A stretch of 64,000 nucleotides of DNA from CAWHNT01 sp963830775 (GCA_963830775.1 CAWHNT010000055.1:24423-88422); one strand, 5' to 3'. Numbered from the stretch's first letter, positions 17,355 through 26,578 are shown. Notes: generated by a model from the letters alone, not told the origin. Program-made: numbers and translations.

Positions 17355-18466
17355 ATGAGGCGACTGCTGCTCGGCACGAGCGCCCTGGTCGGGCTGGGCG
17401 TGCTGGCCCCGCCGGCCGGAGCTGCCACGGTGCAGCCGGGCGGTGCGCTGGACATCACGGTCTCGGGCTTCACCCGTTTCCTTACCGCGCTGGGCGAGCG
17501 CGACAACGCCCGGCTCGACGACAACGTCTCCAGCGGGCCGGACTTCTTCAACGACACCGAGGTCCATTTCAAGGTGATGGGCCGGCATGAGCCGACCGGG
17601 CTCCGCTATGGCGGCACGATCGAGCTCGAGGCCGACACCAACCGCACCGACAATGCCGACGAGACTTCCTCTTCCTGATGGGCGGCTGGGGCCAGCTGCA
17701 GCTCGGCGACACCGACGGCATCGCCGACTTCGACGGCATGTCCGTGAGCGCTGCCAGCATCGGGGCCGGCACGGGCGGCCTCGACGGCGACGTGATCGAC
17801 GTGTTCGCCGGCGGGATCACGACCTACGACCCGATCGGCACCAGCGACGCCACCAAGATCCTCTACAGCTTCTCGCCCAAGACCGGCTTCCAGCTCGGCT
17901 TCAGCTACACCCCGAACCTCGACGCCATCGGCAGCGGCTCGAACAACGGCGACTTGCTGGCTCTCAAGGATGTGGAGGCCGGGGATGTCGGCGAGGGTGC
18001 GGTCGGCTATGCCGGCTCGTTCGGCGGCCTCGACGTCTCGGTCATGGCCACTGGTCTTTATGGCGACATCAAGAACGAGGACGAGGCTGGTGGCGACGAT
18101 TACTGGGCAGCCCAGGGCGGCGCGGTGCTCGGCGCCTTCGGCTTCGAGCTGGCCGGCTCCTACCTGACCCAGGAGGTGGGTGGCATCGAGACCGATTCGT
18201 TCACGGTCGGCCTCGCCACCAAGTTCGAGGGCGGCGACATCTCGCTCAATTACGGCCAGTTCCTCGACACGGACGGGCTCGTGGTCAACGGCAACGAGCT
18301 CGACAATCCATGGACCGTGATCCTCTCCGGCAATCTCGGCCTCATGCCCGGCCTCGTCCTTTCCGCGGACGTGAGCTACTTCGACAATGACGTCGAAGGC
18401 GAGGTCGTGAACGCCGACGACGACAATGGCTGGCAGGGCGTGACCCGGCTGGGCTTGGCCTTCTGA
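17355..18466 (+). CDS. Outer-membrane porin (one frameshift)
   Basis: About 370-residue 16-strand-type alphaproteobacterial porin. A signal peptide (MRRLLLGTSALVGLGVLAPP, cut after AGA) leads to a mature protein with alternating beta strands such as SGFTRFLTAL, KVMGRHEPTGLRYGGTIELE, GGWGQLQLGDTDG and the terminal GWQGVTRLGLAF, whose final Phe is typical for BAM recognition. The frame breaks near 17666, where the sequence reads GAGACTTCC; one missing base restores ET-(F)-LFLMGGW, as seen in the upstream copy. Length is 3n+2. Probably functional if that base is an error. Confidence 0.8.
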
Positions 18467-18474
18467 GGGCGGGC

Positions 18475-18928
18475 ATGACCGTCACGATCGACCGGCCCCA
18501 TCCGGATGACTGGCCGCACTGGCGGCGGCTCTACGAGGGCTATGCGGCCTTCTACCGGGTGCCGATGGACGATGCGATCGCCGGCCGCCTCTGGTCCTGG
18601 ATCCACGACCCGGCGCACGTGATGGAGGCCTTCCTCGCCCGCGACGAGGTTGGCACGCCAATTGGTCTCGCCCATTTCCGCGCCATGCCGCGCCCCTTGG
18701 GCGGCAACGAGATCGGCTTCCTCGACGACCTCTTCGTCGACCCCGCCCATCGCGGCGGCGCTGTCGCCCGGCTGCTCCTCGACGGCGGTGGCGGCCGAGG
18801 CGGCACGGCGCGGCTGGGCCAAGGTCCGCTGGATCACGGCCGACGACAACTACCGCGCCCGCACCCTCTACGACCGCGTCGCGACGCGGACCATGTGGAT
18901 CACCTACGAGATGCCGGCCGCCCCATGA
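18475..18928 (+). CDS. GNAT-family N-acetyltransferase (frameshifted)
   Basis: About 150 residues after removing one base near 18784. The N-terminal part (IDRPHPDDWPHWRRLYEGYA) and the acetyl-CoA site region FLDDLFVDPAHRGGAVARLL are in the first frame; the C-terminal part with WAKVRWITADDNYRARTLYD is in the other. The acetyl-CoA loop is an R-G-x-G variant. It begins 8 bp after the porin stop and its stop overlaps the next gene's ATG. Substrate unknown. Confidence 0.8.
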
Positions 18929-19377
18929 TGCTTCCCCGAAGGACAGCGCTGCTCGCCGCCCTGCCTCTTCTCCTCGGCCCGCGCCGCCTCCAGGCCCAGG
19001 GCACCGCCCCGATCATGGATGCTCCGTCTGCCGCCGGCCTGCCCGGTGCGGGCGGCCTCCTGATCGACGTCCGCACCCCGCGCGAGCAGCGCGAGACCGG
19101 CGTGCCCAAGGACGCCTTGCGCATCCCCCTCCAGGACGACGAGCGCAACTTCCGCCCCAGCTTCGCCCAGGAGGTCCTGAAGGCTGCCGGCGACGACCCC
19201 GCCCGCCCGATCGCCCTCATCGACGCCGACGGCCGCCGCGCCAACTACGCTGCCCGCCTGCTGGCGACGCAGGGTTTCACGCAGGCTTTCGCGGTGGGCG
19301 AGGGGCTGTTCGGGAGCAATCTCGGGCCGGGATGGGTGGCGCGGGGGTTGCCGGTGGAGGCCTGTCCGGAATGCTGA
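18925..19377 (+). CDS. Rhodanese-like periplasmic protein lacking the catalytic cysteine
   Basis: 150-residue protein with a signal peptide (basic start, then TALLAALPLLLGP) and one rhodanese fold: LLIDVRTPREQRETGVPKDA near residue 48 is the conserved CH2-type entry. The active-site loop that normally reads C-x-x-G-x-R is ALIDADGRRANYAA, with Asp where the Cys should be, so sulfurtransferase activity is unlikely. A CPEC sequence ends the protein. Its start overlaps the GNAT stop (ATGATG). Confidence 0.8.
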   Translation: MMLPRRTALLAALPLLLGPRRLQAQGTAPIMDAPSAAGLPGAGGLLIDVRTPREQRETGVPKDALRIPLQDDERNFRPSFAQEVLKAAGDDPARPIALIDADGRRANYAARLLATQGFTQAFAVGEGLFGSNLGPGWVARGLPVEACPEC

Positions 19378-19384
19378 TAGCGCG

Positions 19385-20005
19385 GTTTACGACGATACTG
19401 TCGACAGTTCGGCGAGCGACCTTGATAACAAGCTAGATGCAGCAAAGAGCAGCTTGAGATGCTTCAGCTCTATTTCGAACAAGTAGACAAGTTCTCATGT
19501 TACGCGCTTGCAGCCGCATCGAGAGGAGACACCGATGATCTCTCCGGCCCGTCGGGATGAGATTATTGCCAGGGAACTAAGGCGAGTCCCGGATCCGACC
19601 AGGTCCGACTTTCTGTGCGCGAAGAGTTCAAAGTGAGGTTCAGCCGAATGTCTGGGTAGAGCTGACGGCTGGCGTAAGAGAACTGGCAGAGCTTTCTGAA
19701 GCATGCGCAAGACCCTATGGCACCATCGAAGAGATTGAGGACACTCGTCGCAGAGCGTTCACAGCGATCAAAAACTATACGCTTGACCAGATATACCTTC
19801 GATGTGCAGATTTTACTTTTACGCCGTAAGTTTCCAGATCACGGATGAACTTGATATGAGAACTGGCAGCATAAGAACTCTTCGCCGAGAGATGAGATCT
19901 GGCGAGGAGATCGTCCTTCACGGCCTTTTTAGCACCTTCAGCAAGAGGCTCCGCACCTTTTCCCGGCCAAAGCTGGTCTGGGAGCGAAAGGAGCCGTTAA
20001 GCTAA
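19385..20005 (+). pseudogene. Decayed unknown gene in a lower-GC stretch
   Basis: This stretch is visibly AT-richer than its surroundings and contains fragments of one hydrophilic protein in shifting frames: LDNKLDAAK, then KEQLEMLQLYFEQVDKF, then DEIIARELRRVPDPTRSDFL, then WVELTAGVRELAELSEACAR through KNYTLDQIYLRCADFTFTP, and finally a 67-codon stretch from 19802 ending WERKEPLS. Codon use (AGA, ATA, TTT) is unlike the neighbours. I do not recognise the family and see no start. It is probably a horizontally acquired gene in decay. Confidence 0.55.
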
Positions 20006-20149
20006 GGGTGCCGTCCATAGCGGAGTGGAGCTAGACACGGAGCGGAAGGAAATACGGAGCTTCAGCCGCGACTACTGGCCTGGAAGCTCGTGTCCTGCAA
20101 GATTGGCATAGGCTCCCGAGGAACGGCTGCCGTCAAGATTGAGGGGTCG

Positions 20150-21655
20150 ATGCGCCTGTTCTCTTTCGCCGCCATTGCGCGGCGAGCTCTGCTGATCTTG
20201 CTTGCCAGCCCGGCCGCCGCCGATCCCGTCACCATCAAGATCCTCCAGGTCAATGACTGGGACCGGATCCAGGAGTCCGACGGCCGCGGCGGCTACGCGC
20301 GGTTCGTCTCGGTCCTGAAGCAGGAGAATGCCGCCGCCTCCGACGTGCTGCTCGTCCATGCCGGCGACGCGATCTCGCCCTCGCTGCTCTCGGGCTTCGA
20401 CAAGGGGGCGCACATGGTCGAGCTCCTGAACCGGGTGCCGCTGGACGTGTTCGTGCTGGGCAACCACGAGTTCGACTTCGGGCCGGACGTCGCCAAGGAG
20501 CGGATCGGCGAGGCGAAGTTCCCGGTTCTGAACAGCAACGTCACCGAGCGGGACGGCTCCCTGCTGGCGGGGACGGTCGAAAGCCGGATGATCGAGGTCC
20601 AGGGCTACAAGCTCGGCTTCTTCGGCCTCACCACGCCCGAGACCAGCTTCCTCTCGAGCCCGGGCTATGCCGGCTTCAAGCCGCTGATCGAGACCGCGCG
20701 CGCCATGACGGGGAAGCTGCGCAGTGCCGGGGCCGATCTGGTCGTGATCGTCTGCCACACCGGCTTCGGCGATGACCTGCTGCTCGCGCGCGAGAGCGGG
20801 GCCGACCTGGTCCTCACCGGCCACGACCATGACCTGCGGGTGATCTACGACGGTGCGGTCGGCATGTCGGAGAGCGCCTCGCAGGCCGACTACGTGATGG
20901 CGGTCGAGCTCACCGTCGATCGCGTCAAGAAGAACGACAGGGAGCAGGTGGTCTGGCGGCCCACCTACCGCACGATCGACACCGGGAAGGTGGCGCCCGA
21001 CCCTGAGGCCGCCGCACTCGTGCAGACCTACGAGGAGCGGCTGAGCAAGGAGCTCGACATCGTCATCGGCACCACCGAGACCGGGCTCGACAGCCGGCGT
21101 GCGGCCGTGCGCGACCATGAGGCCGCGATCGGCAACCTGATCACGGATGCGATGCGCGAGGCCGTGGGTGCCCAGGTCGCCATGATCAATGGCGGCGGCA
21201 TCCGCGCCAACCGGGAGTATCCCGCCGGGACCAAGCTCACCCGACGCGACATCCAGAGCGAGCTGCCGTTCGGCAACAAGACCGTGAAGCTGGAGCTCAA
21301 GGGCAGCGACATCCTGGCCGCGCTCGAGAACGGCTTCTCCCAGGCCGGCGAGGGGGCCGGCAGGTTCCCGCAGGTGTCGGGCCTCACGGTGCGCTTCGAT
21401 CCCGCCCGCCCGGCCGGCAGCCGCGTGGTCGAGGTGCGGATCGCCGGCCAGCCGCTCGATCCCGCCGCGACCTACACGCTCGCCACCAACGACTACATGG
21501 CCCGCGGCGGCGACAACTACACGGCGCTGAAGGCCGGCCGCAGCGTGATCGACCCGGCGGCCGCCCGCCTCATCGCCTCGCAGGTGATCGAGTACGTGGC
21601 GGCGCGCGGCACCGTCGCGGCCAAGGTGGAGGGGCGGATCGTCCGCCTAGACTGA
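20150..21655 (+). CDS. 5'-nucleotidase / UshA-type metallophosphatase
   Basis: 501-residue secreted bifunctional phosphoesterase with a signal peptide (AIARRALLILLASPAAA). N-terminal calcineurin-like domain: VNDWDR (metal motif I, with Asp in place of the usual His of NDxH), HAGDAISPS, GNHEFDFG and TGHDHD. C-terminal 5'-nucleotidase domain: NLITDAMREAVGAQVAMING, GGGIR, LPFGN and ATNDYMARGGDNY. The ATG at 20150 follows GAGGGG and gives the signal peptide. It converges with panE and overlaps it by 9 bp. Likely role is phosphate and nucleoside scavenging in the periplasm. Confidence 0.9.
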   Translation: MRLFSFAAIARRALLILLASPAAADPVTIKILQVNDWDRIQESDGRGGYARFVSVLKQENAAASDVLLVHAGDAISPSLLSGFDKGAHMVELLNRVPLDVFVLGNHEFDFGPDVAKERIGEAKFPVLNSNVTERDGSLLAGTVESRMIEVQGYKLGFFGLTTPETSFLSSPGYAGFKPLIETARAMTGKLRSAGADLVVIVCHTGFGDDLLLARESGADLVLTGHDHDLRVIYDGAVGMSESASQADYVMAVELTVDRVKKNDREQVVWRPTYRTIDTGKVAPDPEAAALVQTYEERLSKELDIVIGTTETGLDSRRAAVRDHEAAIGNLITDAMREAVGAQVAMINGGGIRANREYPAGTKLTRRDIQSELPFGNKTVKLELKGSDILAALENGFSQAGEGAGRFPQVSGLTVRFDPARPAGSRVVEVRIAGQPLDPAATYTLATNDYMARGGDNYTALKAGRSVIDPAAARLIASQVIEYVAARGTVAAKVEGRIVRLD

Positions 21656-22573
21656 CGGCCGGCCGTCGGCGTGGACGGCCAGGATGTCGGCGATCGCCCG
21701 GTGGACGGGCGTCGCCACGCCGGCCTTGCGGCCCAGCTCGACCACGGCTCCGCTGAGCCAGGGCACCTCGAGCCGGTTGCCGCGCTCCAGGTCGTTGTGC
21801 ATCGACGAGGTCATCTGCGCAGGCAGCCCGTCGGCGAAGGCGAGGCGGTTGTCGGCAAAGTCCTCGGGCAGCGCCACGCCCAGGGCACGGCCGACGGCCA
21901 CCACCTCGCGCATGGCGTCGTGGAGGAGGGTGCGCGCCTGGGGGTTGGCGCGGATCGGTCCGATCGGGGTGCGGATGGTCGTGGTGGTGGCGGAGAGGGC
22001 CGCCAGGAGGACGAACTTCTCCCAGACGGCACGGGTGATGTCGGCCGAGAGCTCGGCGTCGATCCCCGCACCGGCACAGGCCTCGAGGAGAGCCAGGGCG
22101 CGGGGCGAGCGGCTGCCGTCGAGCTCGCCGAAGACCAGCCGCGCCATGGTGCCGGTATGCTCGATCAGGCCGGGCCCGCCGATCGTGGCCGCGATGTAGG
22201 AGACGCCGCCCATGACGGCGTTGTCACCCAGGACGCGGCGCAGCACCTCCTCCTTCTGCACGCCGTTCTGGAACGAGACCACGCCGGTGCCAGGGCCGAG
22301 CAGCGGCCGGATCGCCTGGGCCGCGGCCTCGGTGTCCCAGAGCTTGACGGTGATGAACACGATGTCGGCGGGGCCGAGGCTCGCCGGGTCGTCGCTCGCC
22401 TCCACCTTCTCGAGGTGGATGTCGCCGTGCTGGCTGCGGACGTGAAGGCCCTGCTCGCGCAAGGCTGCCAGATGGGCACCTCTGGCCACGAACGCGACCT
22501 CGCAGCCGCCTTGTGCGAGCCGTGCCCCGAAATAGCCGCCGACACCGCCCGCACCCATGACCACGATCCGCAT
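21647..22573 (-). CDS. panE: 2-Dehydropantoate 2-reductase family protein
   Basis: 308-residue NADPH-dependent reductase of pantothenate synthesis (ApbA/PanE family). N-terminal dinucleotide motif MGAGGVGGYFGARLAQGG; the central SFQNGVQKEE carries the conserved Asn, and the C-terminal helical domain has the catalytic Lys region WEKFVLLAALSA and the segment SSMHNDLERGNRLEVPWLSG. Several paralogues of this family act on other 2-oxo acids, so the exact substrate is not certain. Confidence 0.85.
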   Translation of the reverse strand: MRIVVMGAGGVGGYFGARLAQGGCEVAFVARGAHLAALREQGLHVRSQHGDIHLEKVEASDDPASLGPADIVFITVKLWDTEAAAQAIRPLLGPGTGVVSFQNGVQKEEVLRRVLGDNAVMGGVSYIAATIGGPGLIEHTGTMARLVFGELDGSRSPRALALLEACAGAGIDAELSADITRAVWEKFVLLAALSATTTTIRTPIGPIRANPQARTLLHDAMREVVAVGRALGVALPEDFADNRLAFADGLPAQMTSSMHNDLERGNRLEVPWLSGAVVELGRKAGVATPVHRAIADILAVHADGRPSV

Positions 22574-22662
22574 CCACCGCCTCCGATTATGCCCTGGCTG
22601 TAATTTGACGCGCCTGCGACCAGCGTCTAGGCCTGGATCCTCCGCGGAGGAGCCTGCCGCTG

Positions 22663-23061
22663 TTGCGAGTTGTCGAATCCTTTTTGCGTGACCTTCGGCT
22701 GCGAGCGGCCTTCCTCGGCCTCTGGCTCATGGGCTGGGGTGCAACCCTCTATCTGTCGCTGCGCCCCAATCCCGACCTCATGGGCATGCCGGACAAGCTC
22801 TGGCACCTGGTCGGCTATGCGCTGATGACCTTGGTCACCGCCGGCTTCTGCCATGCGCCACCGGTGCTGGTCCTGCTGGCCGTCGCCACCATTGCCGCCA
22901 GCGGGATGGTGGAGTGCATGCAGGGCCTGCTGCCGTATCGCAGCTTCGAGCTCATGGATCTCGCCGCCAACACGGCGGGCGCCATGCTGGGCAGTGCCTT
23001 GGCGCTGCTGTGGGTGATGCTGGTCGTGCGCGGCCGCGAGCAGCCGCTCAGGCAGCACTGA
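22663..23061 (+). CDS. VanZ-like membrane protein
   Basis: 132 residues with four hydrophobic segments and the VanZ-like core PDKLWHLVGYALMTLV and VECMQGLLPYRSFELMDLAA (the conserved E-x-x-Q and D/N residues). Function unknown in this family; VanZ itself gives low teicoplanin resistance. The likely start is a TTG at 22663 after a strong GGAGGAG. Its 3' end overlaps the convergent HIT gene by 14 bp. Confidence 0.75.
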   Translation: MRVVESFLRDLRLRAAFLGLWLMGWGATLYLSLRPNPDLMGMPDKLWHLVGYALMTLVTAGFCHAPPVLVLLAVATIAASGMVECMQGLLPYRSFELMDLAANTAGAMLGSALALLWVMLVVRGREQPLRQH

Positions 23062-23419
23062 TCCGCTTCAGCATCGGGCCCAAGGGCGCCCCGCCGAAGA
23101 TGTGGATGTGGAGGTGCGGCACCTCCTGGTGCGCATTGGTGCCGGTGTTGGCGAGGATGCGGTAGCCGCCCTCGACCAGGCCAGCCTCCTCCGCCGCCTT
23201 CGCCACCGCCCGGAACAGGCCGGCCACCTCCTCCGGCGAGGCCTGGGCGCCGAAGTCCGCCATCGAGACATACTGGCCCTTGGGGATCACCAGCACGTGG
23301 ACGGGCGCCAGCGGGTTGATGTCGTGGAAGGCCAGCGCCCACTCGTCCTCGTACAGCTTCCGGCAGGGCAGCTCGCCGCGCAGGATGCGGGCGAAGGCGT
23401 TCGTGGGATCGTAGGCCAT
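23048..23419 (-). CDS. HIT-family (HINT-like) nucleotide hydrolase
   Basis: 123-residue histidine-triad protein that hydrolyses nucleoside phosphoramidates or adenylates. The triad HLHIHIFGG is near residue 101-109, preceded by HDINPLAPVHVLVIPKG and NTGTNAHQEV, all typical of HINT. Complete and of normal length. Confidence 0.92.
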   Translation of the reverse strand: MAYDPTNAFARILRGELPCRKLYEDEWALAFHDINPLAPVHVLVIPKGQYVSMADFGAQASPEEVAGLFRAVAKAAEEAGLVEGGYRILANTGTNAHQEVPHLHIHIFGGAPLGPMLKRISAA

Positions 23420-23579
23420 TCCAGTGTCCTCCGGCGGGGCTGGGGGGTGAGATAGCGGCCCGGGTCCGGGCCAGCAACGGAGGCGGCGGCAGGGGCGACC
23501 GGCTTGTCAACCGCTGGTCCCGCTGGCAAGCAGCAGCCTCGCGCAACGCCCGTACCGCCCAGCCGGAGACCTCGCGGCC

Positions 23580-24546
23580 ATGTCGCTCGCCGTCGCGATC
23601 CAGATGGACCCGCTCGAGACCGTGGCCATCGACGCCGACACCACCTTCGCCCTGGCGCTGGAAGCGCAGCGGCGCGGGCACGGGCTCTATCACTACCTGC
23701 CGCGCGACCTGAGCTACCGCAACGGCCGGGTCCTGGCCAAGGCGAGGGGCGTCGAGGTGCGGCGCGAGGCGGGCAACCACGTCACCTTCAGTGCCGCCGA
23801 GACGGTCGACCTCGCCGCCATGGACGTGGTCCTGATGCGCCAGGACCCGCCCTTCAACCTCGCCTACATCTCGGCCACCCACCTCCTGGACCGCATCCAC
23901 CCCGAGACCCTGGTCGTCAACGACCCGAGCTCGGTCCGGAACTCGCCCGAGAAGCTCTTCGTCACCCACTTCCAGGAGCTGATGCCGCCGACGCTGATCA
24001 CCTACGACCTCGAGGAGATCAAGGCCTTCCGCCGCGAGCATGGCGAGATCATCGTCAAGCCGATCTACGGCAATGGCGGTGCCGGCGTGTTCCATCTCCG
24101 GCCCGAGGACACCAACCTCGCCAGCCTGATCGAGCTCTTCCGCACCTACCTCAACGAGCCATTGATGGTGCAGCGCTACCTGCCGGAGGTGCGGCGCGGG
24201 GACAAGCGCATCATCCTGATCGACGGCAAGCCCGCTGGGGCCGTGAACCGGGTGCCGCCGGCGCACGAGACCCGCGCCAACCTCCATGTCGGCGGCCGGG
24301 CCGAGAAGGCCGAGCTGACCAAGCGCGACCAGGAGATTCTGCGAGGCGCTGGGGCCGGCGCTGGAGCGGGCCGGGCTGATCCTGGTCGGGATCGACGTGA
24401 TCGGCGACTACCTCACCGAGATCAACGTCACCTCGCCCACCGGGCTCCAGGAGATCGACCGCTTCGACGGCGTCAGCCTGGAAGGGAAGGTGTGGGACGC
24501 GATCGAGTCCAAGGTCCGCCGCGGGCCGCACGCGCCTTCGGCCTAG
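23580..24546 (+). CDS. gshB: Glutathione synthetase (one frameshift)
   Basis: ATP-grasp ligase adding glycine to gamma-glutamylcysteine, ~321 residues. The first 252 residues are in one frame: IQMDPLETVAIDADTTFALA, MRQDPPFN, NDPSSVRNSPEKLFV and the ATP-grasp IVKPIYGNGGAGVF. Near 24338 one extra base (GAGATTCTGC) shifts the frame; the next frame gives the rest, including ILVGIDVIGDYLTEINVTSP and TGLQEIDRFDGV. Total length is 3n+1. Probably functional in the organism. Confidence 0.88.
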
Positions 24547-24559
24547 CCCCGGGCCGTTC

Positions 24560-25285
24560 TCAGGGGGTCGAGCTCATGAGCGCCACGGCAGCGGCCACGA
24601 GCTCCGCGTTCGAGCCGGCGGGCGAGCCGTCCGGCAGGAGCCGGCCGTCCTCCAGGCCGACGCGGGTCGAGTAGCCCTCGCGGGCACAGCGCTCGACGAA
24701 CGGCCAGACGGTGGCGTCGAAGCCGTGCAGCAGGATCGGCTTGCGGCAGCCCCCCGCCGCCAGGGCGGCGAGGATGCCGTCGGTCGCCGCCATGGCTCCC
24801 GCCAGATCCTCGCCGTCGAGCTCGATCAGGATGCGCAAGGCCAGCGGGACCAGGCCCAGGCGGACCAGGCGCTCGGCATCGGCCGGGGTGGCGAGCCCGG
24901 CCTCGACGGCGATCCCGCGGCGGCGCAGGCGCTCGATCACGGCCGGTGCTCCCGGCTCGGCGAGGTTGACCGAGGCGTGGTCCGGCAGCTCGCGCCAGGC
25001 CTCGATCATGGCCAGCCGGCGGTCGTCGTCGCGCTCGATCCAGGCACCCGTGCTCACGCCCATGAAGGTGCCGGGGACGGCAGCACGGACGGCGGCGACG
25101 GTGGCGTCGACCGCGGCCGGGGCCAGGCTCTCGGCACCGTCGGGGCCGCGGACATGGAGGTGAAGCTCGGCCGCACCTGCCCGGACGCAGGCCCGTGCAT
25201 CCGCGGCCAGCGCCTCGGGCGTCAGCGGCAGCCGCGGATGGTAGCCGTGCTTGCGGCCACCGTTGAGGCAGGCCTGGACCAGCAT
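24560..25285 (-). CDS. BKACE-family beta-keto acid cleavage enzyme (DUF849)
   Basis: 241-residue TIM-barrel enzyme that condenses a beta-keto acid with acetyl-CoA to give acetoacetate and a CoA ester. The ATG at 25285 follows GGAGGAG and opens with QACLNGGRKHGYHPRLPLTP, the family start. The metal-binding ELHLHVRG is at ~40-47 and the C-terminal glutamate lies in RVGLEDGRLLPDG. It is shorter than the 3-keto-5-aminohexanoate cleavage enzyme; substrate unknown. Confidence 0.8.
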   Translation of the reverse strand: MLVQACLNGGRKHGYHPRLPLTPEALAADARACVRAGAAELHLHVRGPDGAESLAPAAVDATVAAVRAAVPGTFMGVSTGAWIERDDDRRLAMIEAWRELPDHASVNLAEPGAPAVIERLRRRGIAVEAGLATPADAERLVRLGLVPLALRILIELDGEDLAGAMAATDGILAALAAGGCRKPILLHGFDATVWPFVERCAREGYSTRVGLEDGRLLPDGSPAGSNAELVAAAVALMSSTP

Positions 25286-25315
25286 CGCTCTCCTCCCTGG
25301 GCCGCTTGGAACACA

Positions 25316-25345
25316 GAAAAGGGGCACCCGGGGGCGCCCCTCCTT
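25316..25345 (-). terminator. Rho-independent terminator after carD
   Basis: On the minus strand a GC hairpin with arms GGGGC/GCCCC (25336-25340 with 25321-25325) around a CG-rich centre is followed by TTTTCTGTG. It sits between the carD stop and the start of the BKACE gene, so the two are transcribed separately. Confidence 0.65.
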
Positions 25346-25366
25346 CTCAAGCCGGGCCTCAGCGGT

Positions 25367-25864
25367 TCAGGCGGCTTGCAGCACCTTCTCCAGGCGCTGG
25401 CTCGCCTCCTGCTCGTCGATGCGCTCGATCGCCGCCACCTCGCGGGCCAGGCGCTCGAGGGCCGCACGGTACATCTGCCGCTCGCTGTAGGACTGCTCGG
25501 CGTCCTCGGCCTTGTGCAGCTCGCGCACCACCTCGGCGATCGCCACCGGGTCGCCTGAGTTGATCTTCGCCTCATACTCCTGGGCGCGGCGGCTCCACAT
25601 GATGTTGCGCCGTGGCCGCACCCGCACCTTCAGCGCCTCGAGGGCGGAGCTGATCTTCTCGCGCGAGCTGAGCTTGCGCATCCCGGACTTCGCCACCTTG
25701 TCGACCGGCACGCGCAGGATCAGGCGCTCGTTCTCGAACGAGACCACGTACATCTCGAGCTCGATCCCGGCGATGTGCTGGGTCTCGATGCCGGTGATCC
25801 GGCCGACGCCGTGCGAGGGATAGACGATATAGTCCCCGGCAGCGAAGGCGAGTTTCTTGCCCAT
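25367..25864 (-). CDS. carD: CarD-family RNA polymerase-binding regulator
   Basis: 165-residue protein. The N-terminal RNAP-interacting Tudor-like domain (FAAGDYIVYPSHGVGRITGI) is shared with Mfd; the C-terminal helical domain includes RRNIMWSRRAQEYEAKINSG with the Trp that wedges into the promoter bubble. CarD stabilises open complexes, notably at rRNA promoters. Start preceded by AGGAG. It has its own terminator and a long AT-containing upstream region. Confidence 0.93.
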   Translation of the reverse strand: MGKKLAFAAGDYIVYPSHGVGRITGIETQHIAGIELEMYVVSFENERLILRVPVDKVAKSGMRKLSSREKISSALEALKVRVRPRRNIMWSRRAQEYEAKINSGDPVAIAEVVRELHKAEDAEQSYSERQMYRAALERLAREVAAIERIDEQEASQRLEKVLQAA

Positions 25865-26185
25865 CAGGCTTGTTCTCCTGTCTCACGGCGGCGCGCCCGC
25901 CTAAGGCCTGCCGTCGCGGGTCACGGCAGCGCCCGGTGACGCGGCTATCCCTGAGGCCGGCCGCGAAGCCCGCCCTTCACCATCGACCGGTGCAGGGATA
26001 CACGCGCTGAGGGCGCTGTTCCGGCAAGCACGCGGGCCCCGATCTGGGCCTCTCCATCCTTGCTGTGTGATTATTAGCACAAAATGTGGCAAATTTCCAG
26101 CGTTTCGCGCACACAGTTTCGCGAAAACGTACCATGCGATAGCTGCATGGCAGCCACCGGTTTCAGGTGCCCCTTGCGGGCCCTG
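25865..26185 (-). promoter_or_regulatory. carD upstream region with candidate promoter
   Basis: 321 bases without a gene between carD and fdxA. On the minus strand at ~26070-26100 a TGGAAA...TGCTAATAAT arrangement resembles an extended -10 promoter with a weak -35. Just upstream lie TTTCGCG (26103-26109) and the perfect palindrome TTTCGCGAAA (26117-26126), possible binding sites. The rest shows nothing recognisable. Confidence 0.35.
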
Positions 26186-26527
26186 TCAGGTTCCCTGGCC
26201 TGGTTCCGGGCTGAAGAACTTGTCGAACTTGCCGTCCAGCCCTCTGAACTCGTCCGCATCCTCCGGGGCCGGCCGTTTGCGGGTGATGTTGGGCCAGGCA
26301 CCGTTCGAGAAGTCGCGGTTGAGCCCGAGCCATTTCTCGGCCTCGGGCTCGGTGTCGGGCTTGATGGCCTCGGGCGGGCATTCCGGCTCGCACACGCCGC
26401 AGTCGATGCACTCGTCGGGGTTGATCACCAGCATGTTCTCGCCCTCGTAGAAGCAGTCCACGGGGCAGACCTCGACGCAGTCCATGTACTTGCACTTGAT
26501 GCAGGCCTCGGTGACCACGTAGGTCAT
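26186..26527 (-). CDS. fdxA: 7Fe ferredoxin FdxA
   Basis: 113-residue ferredoxin with one [3Fe-4S] and one [4Fe-4S] cluster. The N-terminus shows TEACIKCKYMDCVEVCPVDC and then CIDCGVCEPECPPEAI, the alphaproteobacterial FdxA pattern, followed by the ~50-residue C-terminal extension (WLGLNRDFSNGAWPNIT). A GGAGAG site precedes the ATG. Its redox partner is not in the window. Confidence 0.95.
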   Translation of the reverse strand: MTYVVTEACIKCKYMDCVEVCPVDCFYEGENMLVINPDECIDCGVCEPECPPEAIKPDTEPEAEKWLGLNRDFSNGAWPNITRKRPAPEDADEFRGLDGKFDKFFSPEPGQGT

Positions 26528-26558
26528 CGATCTCTCCGTCCTCGGCGGAATGGGTCAG

Positions 26559-26578
26559 CCGCCACACCATGGTGGCGG
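26559..26578. repeat. Inverted repeat between mutL and fdxA
   Basis: CCGCCAC (26559-26565) and GTGGCGG (26572-26578) around a 6-base loop, in the gap between the mutL stop and the fdxA start. No T-run follows on the minus strand, so it is at best a weak terminator or mRNA hairpin. Confidence 0.4.

Noticed and set aside
26559..26578. Calling the CCGCCAC/GTGGCGG hairpin a rho-independent terminator
   Set aside because: No T-run follows the stem on the transcribed strand.
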